Source: Caballeronia insecticola (GTDB taxonomy: Bacteria; Pseudomonadota; Gammaproteobacteria; Burkholderiales; Burkholderiaceae). Taken from it: a stretch of DNA of 64,000 nucleotides. Under the pieces are notes generated by a model. It was not told the origin of the DNA and did no database searches. It was given only the letters and a program-made list of their open reading frames with translations. Shown here piece by piece: positions 8,045 to 15,686 of this stretch. The DNA is taken from assembly GCF_000402035.1 (NCBI RefSeq), contig NC_021289.1, forward strand, positions 310,001 to 374,000, in the 5' to 3' direction. Positions within the stretch are counted from its first letter, which is position 1. Each line of letters starts with the position of its first letter. Made by a program: the position numbers and the translations under genes.

Positions 8045-10069
8045 TTATCGCCGCGCGCCTCCCAACACGCCGCCGACGACCGAACCCACCGCGCCCAGCA
8101 GCCCGCCGCCGTTGGTGGCGCTGCCGGTGTTGTTGCCGGTGGTCGTCGCGATGCCCGCACCCGCACCCGCGCCTGCGCTGGCCGAGCCTTGAGTCGTCGA
8201 GACGGTTACGCCGACCGCGCCGGTAATCGACGTCACGGTGCCGAGCACGCCGCCCACGCCGCCGGGCGATCCCGTCGTGCCGCCCGGCGACCCGGGCGAG
8301 CTGCCCGGCGCGCCGGTCAATGCGCCGACGATGCCCGTCACGGGCGCGAGCACGCCTGCATTTCCCGCGCTGCCTGAGCCTGATCCGGCGCCCGAGCCGG
8401 TCGCGCCGGCCAATGCGCCGGTCACGCCGCCGACGAGTCCCGTCACTGGTGCGAGCACGCCGCCCGCGCCTGCGCCCGTACCGCCGGTCGCACCGGTCAA
8501 CGCGCCCGTCAATCCACCGACGACGCCCGTCACCGGCGCAAGCACGCCGCCTGCGCCGGAGCCCGTACCGCCGGTCGCACCGGTCAACGCGCCCGTCAAG
8601 CCGCCGACGACGCTCGTCACCGGCGCAAGCACGCCGCCTGCGCCCGCGCCCGTACCGCCGGTCGCACCGGTCAACGCGCCCGTCAATCCACCGACGACGC
8701 CCGTCACCGGCGCAAGCACGCCGCCTGCGCCCGCGCCGCCGGTCGCACCGGTCAACGCACTCGTCAAGCCACCGACGACGCCCGTCACCGGCGCAAGCAC
8801 GCCGCCCGTGCCCGCGCCGCCGGTCGCACCGGTCAGCCCGCCGAGCACGCTCGTCACCGGCGCGAGCGGATTCGCGCCCGGCGTGCCGTGGACGAGGCCG
8901 CCAGCCGATGCCACCGTCTGTCCCGTCGTCGTAACGAGATTGCCGACGCCCGCCGTGAGCGGATTGGCGCCGCTTCCCGTGATGCTCTTGCCCGCGCCGG
9001 CAAGCGTGCCGCCGAGTGTGGTCAGCAGGGAGTTGACCGGTGTGCCGAGGCCGGTCGCGGCGCCGACGGTCTGCGTCGTCGAACCGGCGAGCGCCGTGAT
9101 CGGCGTGATCGCGTGGCTGACCGTCTGCGTGAGTTGCGTAACGGGCGTGCTGGTGAGCGTCTGGCCGACCACGCCGCCGGTCTGCGTGACCGCGTCGCCC
9201 ACAATGCCGACGATGCTGCCGACCGGCGTCGTCACCGGCGCGAGCGGCGAGAGCGCGCCGCTGCCGAGACTCGATACGAGCGTTCCCGCGCTCGATACCG
9301 TCGCACCCGTTTTCTCGACGACGCCGCCGAGGCTCGCCGTCGTCGTGCCGACGGGATTCGCGCTCGTGCCGATGGTGCCGAGCCCGGCCGACACGCCGTC
9401 GCCGAGCGTGGAGACGGCGGCGCCCGCGTTCGACAGAACGTCGCCTGCGGCTTTCGTGGTGCCCGCCCCGACGCCCGGTACGGTCGTCGAACCGACGGCC
9501 GTGCCGACGCCCGATACCGTGCCGCCGAGCGCGGACACCACGTTGCCGGTCTTGTCCGCGACTGCCGCGACCGGCTGGGTCACCGTACTGCCCGACCCGC
9601 CGCCGCCCGTGCCGCCGCTTCCGCTCCCCCCGCCGCTTCCACCCCCACCGTTGCTGCCGGTGTTGGTCCCCGAACCCCCGCCAGAACCGCCGCCCGTGCC
9701 CGTGCCCGACCCGCCGCCCGTGCCTGTCCCCGAACCTCCGCCTCCGGTCCCGGCGTTCGTTCCGCCGCCGCCGGTGCCCCCTGTGCCTGTCCCCGAACCT
9801 CCGCCTCCCGTTCCTGCGTTCGAACCGCCGCCTGCTCCTGTGCCCGAGCCGCCGCCCGAACCTCCGCCTGCTCCAGTGCCCGAGCCGCCGCCGGAACCGC
9901 TGCCGCTGCCGTCGCCGGTCGAGATCGTGCCTGTGCCGCTGCCGCTTGCGCCGGCCGACTTGCTCATCGTGCCCGAGCCTCCGCATGCGGCGAGCGTCAG
10001 CAAGCTCGCGACCGCAGCCGCCACGATGGTCTTGCGCAACACGTCGCGTCCGATGTTCCTCGTATCCAT
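8045..10069 (-). CDS. Gly/Ser/Thr-rich repeat lipoprotein (collagen-like annotation class)
   Basis: A 674-residue protein with a lipoprotein signal ending in LTLAAC (lipidated Cys29). Residues ~30-165 are almost entirely G, S, T and A. Residues ~165-400 repeat a TTxxLGGxVxxxG-like unit, and residues ~410-600 are seven copies of a ~29-residue block around GGVLAPVTGVVGGLTGAL. There are no further cysteines or enzyme motifs. The composition suggests a surface-exposed or biofilm structural protein. It lies just upstream of the ShlB-like gene on the same strand and could be its cargo or anchor, but it lacks a recognisable TPS domain, so this is inference. The long open frame on the opposite strand is a compositional shadow. 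Confidence 0.8.
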   Translation of the reverse strand: MDTRNIGRDVLRKTIVAAAVASLLTLAACGGSGTMSKSAGASGSGTGTISTGDGSGSGSGGGSGTGAGGGSGGGSGTGAGGGSNAGTGGGGSGTGTGGTGGGGTNAGTGGGGSGTGTGGGSGTGTGGGSGGGSGTNTGSNGGGGSGGGSGSGGTGGGGSGSTVTQPVAAVADKTGNVVSALGGTVSGVGTAVGSTTVPGVGAGTTKAAGDVLSNAGAAVSTLGDGVSAGLGTIGTSANPVGTTTASLGGVVEKTGATVSSAGTLVSSLGSGALSPLAPVTTPVGSIVGIVGDAVTQTGGVVGQTLTSTPVTQLTQTVSHAITPITALAGSTTQTVGAATGLGTPVNSLLTTLGGTLAGAGKSITGSGANPLTAGVGNLVTTTGQTVASAGGLVHGTPGANPLAPVTSVLGGLTGATGGAGTGGVLAPVTGVVGGLTSALTGATGGAGAGGVLAPVTGVVGGLTGALTGATGGTGAGAGGVLAPVTSVVGGLTGALTGATGGTGSGAGGVLAPVTGVVGGLTGALTGATGGTGAGAGGVLAPVTGLVGGVTGALAGATGSGAGSGSGSAGNAGVLAPVTGIVGALTGAPGSSPGSPGGTTGSPGGVGGVLGTVTSITGAVGVTVSTTQGSASAGAGAGAGIATTTGNNTGSATNGGGLLGAVGSVVGGVLGGARR
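8309..8871. repeat. 87-bp tandem repeats inside the lipoprotein gene
   Basis: Successive copies are exactly 87 bp apart where measured (equivalent points at 8478, 8565 and 8652), with shorter or diverged units at both ends, about seven in all. Each codes for a 29-residue block. Near-identity at DNA level suggests recent expansion and likely length variation between strains. Confidence 0.85.
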
Positions 10070-10315
10070 GTCAGCCCTCGGTATCTTGTTTTGAACGAAC
10101 CGCGGACGCTTAACTGCATTAGGTGTGCCATCGCACAGACAGCCGATCGCCTTGGCGGACTAGACGCAGCGCATTTCCCTGATGGATCAAGACTGGCGGA
10201 TGAAAATCGGCGCGTCGAATTCGGTTCGACGGCAAGGCGGAAACAACGCGAAACTCAGTCGCGTCACGTTACGCACGCAATGCGACGTTACGAGGACTCG
10301 GGTTACACACGGAAT

Positions 10316-10346
10316 CCCGCAAAAGGGGACATATTCGTTTTGCGGG
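10316..10346. promoter_or_regulatory. Perfect 9-bp inverted repeat
   Basis: CCCGCAAAA (10316-10324) and TTTTGCGGG (10338-10346) are exact reverse complements separated by 13 bases. The repeat lies mid-way between the divergent lipoprotein and flp genes. It could be an operator for a dimeric regulator or a transcript hairpin. It has no T-run suitable for a terminator. Confidence 0.5.
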
Positions 10347-10472
10347 TGACAAGCAGGAAAATAATACTGCTGTGATCACGAGTCGCAGACGCATCAGGCT
10401 GATATTGGAATATCGCTGCCTCCAAGCAACTGGTTGAATGTTGGGGTAAAAAAACAATCGTTCAGACAATAA

Positions 10473-10501
10473 TTGATTTTGAGATAGGCTTGCGTTATAA
10501 A
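10473..10501 (+). promoter_or_regulatory. Sigma-70-like promoter for the tad operon
   Basis: TTGATT (10473-10478) and TATAAA (10496-10501) are separated by exactly 17 bp in an A/T-rich stretch facing flp. The expected start is near 10508, giving a leader of about 190 nt. No well-matched sigma-54 -24/-12 element was found close to flp, although the operon ends with a sigma-54 activator. Confidence 0.55.
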
Positions 10502-10698
10502 TCGACTAACGATTAATTCTCGCGCCGCAAACGTTAGAGAGGCGTTAGCGAGACGTGATATCGACCTAATAAAACAGAGTTGGAATGCTCAACCGCCATG
10601 CTGCTTCGGAAAGACGGCCTTGCGTCTTCCGACCGGGGCGCGGCGTGCGGACGGGCATATGCGGCCAGAGTAGTAAATCCTTCCGAGGGCAATTAAAA

Positions 10699-10875
10699 AT
10701 GAGAGCAACCTTCAAGCAGTTCATTCGCGACCGCCGCGGGATTACCGCCATCGAATATGGTTTGATCGCCGGCGTTCTCGCGCTGGGCATCATGACCGCG
10801 GTCGGCGACGTCGCCACCCAACTAAAAAGCACATTCCAGGCGATCACGGCGGAACTTGCGAAAGTCGGCAACTGA
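10699..10875 (+). CDS. flp: Flp/Fap-type major pilin
   Basis: A 58-residue prepilin with a short basic leader and the class IVb pilin signature: cleavage after RDRRG, then ITAIEYGLIAGVLALG. After processing by CpaA, the N-terminal hydrophobic helix should polymerise into the Flp fibre used for adhesion and biofilm formation. The ATG at 10699 is chosen because it gives the normal leader length and follows a GAGGG ribosome site; the frame is open further upstream. It is the first gene of the tad operon and is separated from cpaA by a run of hairpins. Confidence 0.93.
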   Translation: MRATFKQFIRDRRGITAIEYGLIAGVLALGIMTAVGDVATQLKSTFQAITAELAKVGN

Positions 10876-10956
10876 ACGAATTCAGTTCGCCGCCGATATT
10901 CGGCAAGACCGCCGGATTCTTTAATCCGGATCAGCGCGCCGGTTCAATCCGGCGCG
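10870..10956 (+). terminator. Four consecutive perfect hairpins after flp
   Basis: Four stem-loops follow directly: AACTGAA/TTCAGTT (10870-10887, containing the flp stop), GCCGA/TCGGC (10892-10904), CCGGATT/AATCCGG (10912-10929) and CGCGCCGG/CCGGCGCG (10935-10956). Stems are 5-8 bp with 3-6-base loops. No long T-run follows. They probably protect the flp message from 3' decay or partly attenuate readthrough, so that pilin is made in excess over the machinery (inference). Confidence 0.6.
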
Positions 10957-11041
10957 AGGAATCTTATTGTCTGCCGGTAAATATTTAACGCCCGTATTAA
11001 TACGGATAGCGTGATGTGTTTGCCTGCCGGTTCGCTTTGTC

Positions 11042-11545
11042 ATGATTCCAATTGAATCCGCGATATTTATCGGCTGGGCGCTCGCCGTCGGATTATCCGA
11101 CTGGCGGCGCCGGCTGATTCCCAACGCGCTCGTGCTGGCGGGCGGCGTTGGCGCGCTCACCCTCGCGGCGGCGCGGCTTTCTCCGTTCGATATCTCGACG
11201 GGCACGGCGCTCGTCGGTCTGGCGGCGGGCTTCGTCGCGCTGCTGCCGTTCTATTTGTTCGGCATGATGGGCGCCGCCGACGTCAAGGTCTTCGCCGTGC
11301 TCGGCGCGTGGTGCGGACCGCGCGCGTTGCTCGGCATCTGGGTGGCGGCGAGCCTCGCGGCGGGCGTTCACGCGCTCGTGCTGCTCGCGCGCCGCCGCGC
11401 CGTCTTCGCGCTGCGCGATTTTCCCCAAGAGGCGTCGCTGGCCGAACGCCGGCGCAACAGCACGCCGTATGGCCTGCTGCTCGCGGCGGCGGGCATCGGC
11501 CATCTTGCGTTGCATGCGCTGCATGCGCTCGGAGCGCGCGCATGA
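11042..11545 (+). CDS. cpaA: Prepilin peptidase, TadV/CpaA family
   Basis: A 167-residue inner-membrane protein with several hydrophobic helices and the two aspartates of A24 prepilin peptidases: one in GLSDWRRRLIPN near the N-terminus, one in GAADVKVF (the GxGD-like site). It should cleave leaders from Flp and from the TadE/TadG pseudopilins. It is short because the family lacks the N-methyltransferase domain of PilD. Its stop overlaps the next start as ATGA, indicating translational coupling. Confidence 0.9.
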   Translation: MIPIESAIFIGWALAVGLSDWRRRLIPNALVLAGGVGALTLAAARLSPFDISTGTALVGLAAGFVALLPFYLFGMMGAADVKVFAVLGAWCGPRALLGIWVAASLAAGVHALVLLARRRAVFALRDFPQEASLAERRRNSTPYGLLLAAAGIGHLALHALHALGARA

Positions 11546-12015
11546 AGCACGCACATCGAACCGGCCAATCCGGCCGCCGCACTCAGCGCGGCAACATGGC
11601 GATCGAGTTCGCCATCGTGTTTCCGCTGTTTTTCGTCGTGTTTTACGCGATCGTCACGTACAGCCTGATCTTCGTCGCGCAGCAGTCGCTGACGCTGGCG
11701 GCCGAGGAGGGCGCGCGCGCCGCGCTGCGCTTTCAGGCGAACGCAACGAGCATCGACGACGCCCTCGCACGCCGCGCCGACGCCGCCTGCGCGGCCGCGA
11801 ACGGCCTGACCAACTGGCTCGCCGGACTGGCGCATTGCAGCGCCGCGCCCGCGCCGTGCGACTACGACGGCACGCTGCGCTGCATCGCCGTCACGCTCGA
11901 TTACGGCTACGCGGCGCGCCCGCTCGTGCCGACGCTGCCGCTGTTCGGCCTCGCGCTGCCCGATTCGCTGGTCGCGCGCGCGATGGTCCAGCTCGATCCG
12001 GACAACGTGCTATGA
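11542..12015 (+). CDS. tadE: TadE-like pseudopilin
   Basis: A 157-residue protein: basic leader, then QRGNMAIEFAIVFPLFFVVFYAIV, the TadE pseudopilin signature with the processing site before the hydrophobic helix and Glu near position 5 of the mature form. The periplasmic part contains four cysteines that may pair. It is expected to be a minor pilus component cleaved by CpaA. The ATG at 11542 overlaps the cpaA stop by 4 bp and leaves a leader of the usual size; longer starts would read through cpaA in another frame. Confidence 0.88.
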   Translation: MKHAHRTGQSGRRTQRGNMAIEFAIVFPLFFVVFYAIVTYSLIFVAQQSLTLAAEEGARAALRFQANATSIDDALARRADAACAAANGLTNWLAGLAHCSAAPAPCDYDGTLRCIAVTLDYGYAARPLVPTLPLFGLALPDSLVARAMVQLDPDNVL

Positions 12016-12048
12016 GCGCACGCGTTCGCCTTCACTCGTCCTGACGCC

Positions 12049-12987
12049 ATGGCCAATCTCACTCGCACGCTCGCCATTCTGCTGTTCTCGGTCGCGGCCG
12101 TCCTCGGCATCTTCGCCGTGATGCTCGCGCGCCAGCCCGTGCCGTCGCCCGAACGCGACCATGCGCCGCCGCAGTCCGCCGTGCTTGCGCCGTCGCATCG
12201 GGTGCCGGTGGTCGTCGCCGCGCGCGATCTTCCGGCCGGAAAGACGCTCGACGCCGACGCGCTCACCGTGCGCATGCAGGCCGAGCCCGCGCCCGGCACC
12301 TTCGGCGAGCCTGCCGCGATTGTCGGCCGCGTGCCGCTCGCCGCCGTGCCGAAGGGCGCGCCGCTCACTGCCGATGCGCTCTCCAGCGGACTCGCCGATG
12401 TCGTCGAGCCGGGCGAACGCGCGGTGGCCGTGCGCATCGACGAGACCAACGCGGTGGGCAATTTCGTGCGTCCGGGCGATTTCGTCGATGTCTTCTTCAC
12501 GCTCAAGCGGGAAGGCGGCGCGGCAAACGGCGATGCCGAAATATCGGCGACGCAGGCGCGTCTGCTGTTGTCGAAGGTGCGCGTGCTGGGCGTGGGCGAT
12601 GCGTCGGTCGCGCAGGGCGTCAACAAAGAGGCGAAGGACGCCGCGTTGCGTCAGGGCAGCGCGCGCACGGCGGTGCTCGCGATCCGCACCGGCGACATCG
12701 ACGCACTCACGCTCGCGGAAAGCGCGGGCCGCCTCGTGCTCGCGCTGCGCAATTCCGCCGATGCCGAAGTGCCGCCGCCGCATGCTTTTGCGCCGCTCGT
12801 TGCGTCGGCGCGGCCGGACAGCGACGCGGCGCGCGCGGCGGCGGGACTCTCGCTCGGCACGCTGGCGGGCGCGCGCACGGCGGCGCGTCAGGCGGACACG
12901 CCGCGCGCGCCGCGCACGCCACGCATGGTGACCGGCGACGAAATCGAAGTGATTCGCGGCGGGCGCGCAGAGCGCATCGCCTATTGA
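12049..12987 (+). CDS. cpaB: Flp pilus assembly protein CpaB/RcpC
   Basis: A 312-residue protein with an N-terminal membrane anchor (about 6-25) and a SAF domain (about 45-108, VPVVVAARDLPAGKTLDADAL), followed by the RcpC-type region with AVRIDETNAVGNFVRPGDFVDVF. It acts in the periplasm, probably stabilising or gating the CpaC secretin. The tail is Ala/Arg-rich. It sits in the usual position just before the secretin gene. Confidence 0.9.
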   Translation: MANLTRTLAILLFSVAAVLGIFAVMLARQPVPSPERDHAPPQSAVLAPSHRVPVVVAARDLPAGKTLDADALTVRMQAEPAPGTFGEPAAIVGRVPLAAVPKGAPLTADALSSGLADVVEPGERAVAVRIDETNAVGNFVRPGDFVDVFFTLKREGGAANGDAEISATQARLLLSKVRVLGVGDASVAQGVNKEAKDAALRQGSARTAVLAIRTGDIDALTLAESAGRLVLALRNSADAEVPPPHAFAPLVASARPDSDAARAAAGLSLGTLAGARTAARQADTPRAPRTPRMVTGDEIEVIRGGRAERIAY

Positions 12988-13038
12988 ACGATTGAACTGA
13001 CTGGCAAGAACGGAGCGCGGCGTCGCGACCCCATAACG

Positions 13039-14427
13039 ATGACAAGAATACGGCAACCCGGCGACGAGTCGAACTCGAAGCGATGGAAGGCAGCGGCACT
13101 CGTCGCATGCATGACGATGGCGCTTGCGATAAATACCTATGCGGCAACGCGAGTCGAAACACCCATGGCAACCGATGCGAACGTCATCGCGCTGGCGACC
13201 GGCGGGCAACGCTCGCTCGCGCCCGGCCGGACGATCACACGCGTGGCGCTCGGCGATCCGTCCGTCGCCGATGTCAACGTGCTCAAGGGCGGCGGCGTGC
13301 TGCTCGTCGGCAAGTCGGCGGGCACGACCAATCTGATGCTGTGGGAACGCGGCCGCAACGCGCCGCTCTCGTACACGATCGAAGTCGCGTCGGGCGCAAG
13401 CATGGCGCTCGCCGACGTCGACGCGCCAAAAGTGCGCGTGCTCGGCAAGACGGCCGTGCTCTCCGGCACCGCGCCGACGATGGACAAGCACCAGCGCGCG
13501 GTCGCGGCGGCGCGTGCATCGGTGGGCAAGGACGGCGCGCTCGTCGATACATCGACGGTGGCTACGAAGAGCGTCGTGCAGGTCGACGTCAAGGTGGTCG
13601 AGTTCAGCAAGACCGTGCTCAAGGAAGCGGGCTTCAATCTCTTTTCGCAGAACCACGCGGGCTTCGCGTTCGGCACGTTCGCGCCGAGTTCGCTGTCGAG
13701 CGTGACGGGCGGCGCGACCAATCCGCTCTCCGTCACGGCCACTTCGCCGATCGGCTCCGCGTTCAATCTGCTGCTCAACTCGACATCGCGCGGGCTGTTC
13801 GCGAACCTGAGTCTTCTCGAAGGCAACAACCTCGCGCGCGTGCTCGCGCAGCCGACGCTCGTCGCGCTGTCGGGACAGAGCGCGAGCTTTCTCGCGGGCG
13901 GCGAGATTCCGGTGCCGGTGCCGCAATCGCTCGGCACCACGACGATCGTCTACAAGCCGTATGGCATCGGCCTTTCGCTGACGCCCACGGTGCTCGGCCC
14001 TGAACGCATCGCGCTCAAGGTTGCGCCCGAGGCGAGCCAGCTCGACTTCGCGCACGCGATCACCATCGACGGCGTGTCGGTGCCCGCGCTCACCACGCGC
14101 CGCGCGGAAACCGCCGTCGAACTGGGCGACGGCGAGAGCTTCGTGATCGGCGGGCTGGTGGATCGCGAGACGGCGTCGAACGTCAACAAGGTGCCGCTGC
14201 TGGGCGACCTGCCGATCATCGGCGCGTTCTTCAAGACGCTGCAGTACTCGCAGTCGGACCGCGAACTGGTGATTATCGTGACGCCGCATCTCGTCGCGCC
14301 GATCGCGAAGAACGCGGCGCTGCCCGCGACGCCCGGCCAGCAGTCCGAACAGCGCGACGGCCCGGTGTGGCGCAGCTTCGTCGGCGGGGCGCTCTCGTCC
14401 GACGCCGCGCCAGGATTTTCGCGATGA
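13039..14427 (+). CDS. cpaC: Flp pilus secretin CpaC/RcpA
   Basis: A 462-residue outer-membrane secretin. It has a signal peptide (about 1-35), the pilus-assembly N-terminal domain (SLAPGRTITRVALGDPSVADV), a BON-like linker, and the secretin core with VLAQPTLVALSGQSASFLAGGEIP and the closing ELVIIVTPHLV. It should form the multimeric pore through which the Flp fibre leaves. No CpaD/RcpB lipoprotein gene is found in this locus. The stop overlaps the cpaE start as ATGA. Confidence 0.93.
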   Translation: MTRIRQPGDESNSKRWKAAALVACMTMALAINTYAATRVETPMATDANVIALATGGQRSLAPGRTITRVALGDPSVADVNVLKGGGVLLVGKSAGTTNLMLWERGRNAPLSYTIEVASGASMALADVDAPKVRVLGKTAVLSGTAPTMDKHQRAVAAARASVGKDGALVDTSTVATKSVVQVDVKVVEFSKTVLKEAGFNLFSQNHAGFAFGTFAPSSLSSVTGGATNPLSVTATSPIGSAFNLLLNSTSRGLFANLSLLEGNNLARVLAQPTLVALSGQSASFLAGGEIPVPVPQSLGTTTIVYKPYGIGLSLTPTVLGPERIALKVAPEASQLDFAHAITIDGVSVPALTTRRAETAVELGDGESFVIGGLVDRETASNVNKVPLLGDLPIIGAFFKTLQYSQSDRELVIIVTPHLVAPIAKNAALPATPGQQSEQRDGPVWRSFVGGALSSDAAPGFSR

Positions 14428-15683
14428 CGATGAACACCGCCGCCATGCCGCCTCCGCGTTTTCTCTGCGCAAGCCCCGACGCCGCGCGCCGCGACTGGCT
14501 GCAACGCGCGCTCGCGAACGCGGGCGCCATGGAGACGGCGCCGTGCGATCCGGCCGGGCTGGTCGCGCGCATCGGCGAGGTTGCGCCTGCCATCGTCTTC
14601 GTCGATTTCGGCGCGGGCGATGCATCCGCCGCCCACGCCAGTGCGCTCGCGCAAACGGCCCGCGACGCGTTTCCGTCGTTGCCGATTGTCGCGCTCGGCA
14701 CGCTCGCGACGCCCGCTCCGGCGCTCGCCGCGTTGCGCGCCGGCGTGCGCGATTTCGCCGATATGAGCGGCCCGCCCGCCGATGTCTTCGCGATCGCGCA
14801 ACGTCTGCTCGACGAGCGCCCGCCCGCGCGCAGCGAAGCGGCGAGCCGTCAGGGCAAGGTGACGGTGCTGCTCGGCGCGCGCGTCGGCATGGGCGTGAGC
14901 ACGCTCGCGGCGAATCTCGCGGTCAGTCTGCACAAGCGCGGCGCGGCGGCCGGGCGCGCGACGGCGCTGCTCGATCTCGGCCTGCCCGCCGCCGACAGCG
15001 CGCTCTTGCTCGACACGCGCAGCGAACTGCATTTCGTCGAAGCGGTGCGCAACCTGCGCCGTTTCGACGACACCTTCGTCAACACCGCGTTCGCGCGCCA
15101 TGCGAGCGGCCTCGCGCTCACGACGCTGCCCGCCGATCTCGCCGAGATGCGCTCGATTTCCTTCGCGTCCGCGATGAGCATGCTGAATCGACTGCGCGCG
15201 TATTTCGATCAGCAGATCGTCGATCTGGGCGGCTTCTCGAATCTCGATTTCGTCGCGCAGGCGGTGCAGGCCGCCGACGAAACGTGGCTCGTGTGCGATC
15301 CGAACGTGGCCTCGGCGGTGTCGGCCATCGCGCTGCTCGACGCGTTGCGCACGGATGACGGCACCGAAGCGCCGAAGCCCGGCCTCGTCGTGAACAAGTT
15401 CGACGCCGCGCTCAACTTCGGCGCGGATCAACTTGCCGGGCGGCTGAATCTGCCGCTTATCGCCGTGTTGCCGGAACGCGCGCAGGCGCTCGGCCGCGCG
15501 GTGAATCAGGGGCGTCTGCTCGCCGAGTGCGCCGAGCGCGATCCGTACGTGCGCGCGCTTGCGCCGCTCGTCGCCCGGTTGCAAGGCGAACTACGCGAGG
15601 CCGACGCCGCGCGCGACACCAAAGCATCGCGCACGGCACTGAACGTCGGCCATCTCCTTCCCAACTTTCTCAAACGGTCATAG
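14424..15683 (+). CDS. cpaE: Pilus localisation ATPase CpaE/TadZ
   Basis: A 419-residue protein with an atypical receiver-like N-terminal domain (about 10-130) and a MinD/ParA-like ATPase domain. The deviant Walker A at 151-160 reads GARVGMGVST and lacks the usual lysines, so ATP hydrolysis may be weak or absent; TadZ proteins are known to vary here. It is expected to mark the cell site at which the Tad apparatus assembles. The ATG at 14424 is chosen because it overlaps the cpaC stop (ATGA); the longer frame start lies inside cpaC. Confidence 0.9.
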   Translation: MTMNTAAMPPPRFLCASPDAARRDWLQRALANAGAMETAPCDPAGLVARIGEVAPAIVFVDFGAGDASAAHASALAQTARDAFPSLPIVALGTLATPAPALAALRAGVRDFADMSGPPADVFAIAQRLLDERPPARSEAASRQGKVTVLLGARVGMGVSTLAANLAVSLHKRGAAAGRATALLDLGLPAADSALLLDTRSELHFVEAVRNLRRFDDTFVNTAFARHASGLALTTLPADLAEMRSISFASAMSMLNRLRAYFDQQIVDLGGFSNLDFVAQAVQAADETWLVCDPNVASAVSAIALLDALRTDDGTEAPKPGLVVNKFDAALNFGADQLAGRLNLPLIAVLPERAQALGRAVNQGRLLAECAERDPYVRALAPLVARLQGELREADAARDTKASRTALNVGHLLPNFLKRS

Positions 15684-15686
15684 ACG

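Larger units (their letters stand above)
10070..10698. other. 629-bp divergent control region between lipoprotein and flp
   Basis: No convincing gene is present. The right half is much richer in A/T than its surroundings. From left to right it holds three GTTAC pentamers (10268, 10287, 10302), a 9-bp inverted repeat (10316-10346), a sigma-70-like promoter facing flp (10473-10501), three CGTTAG/CTAACG hexamers (10506, 10532, 10543) and a bulged hairpin (10606-10632) in the presumed flp leader. The predicted leader of about 190 nt is long enough for post-transcriptional control. Confidence 0.6.

Noticed and set aside
8309..8871. CRISPR-like regular repeats
   Set aside because: Repeats are adjacent, in frame and protein-coding, without unique spacers or cas genes.
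8238..10094. 618-codon Pro/Val-rich open frame on the plus strand
   Set aside because: It mirrors the Gly-rich repeat lipoprotein in reverse complement; the lipoprotein has a proper signal and lipobox, this frame has none.
10151..10173. Possible sigma-54 -24/-12 element (TTGGC...GACGC) upstream of flp
   Set aside because: Only the GG and GC spacing fits; flanking bases match the consensus poorly and it lies over 500 bp from flp.
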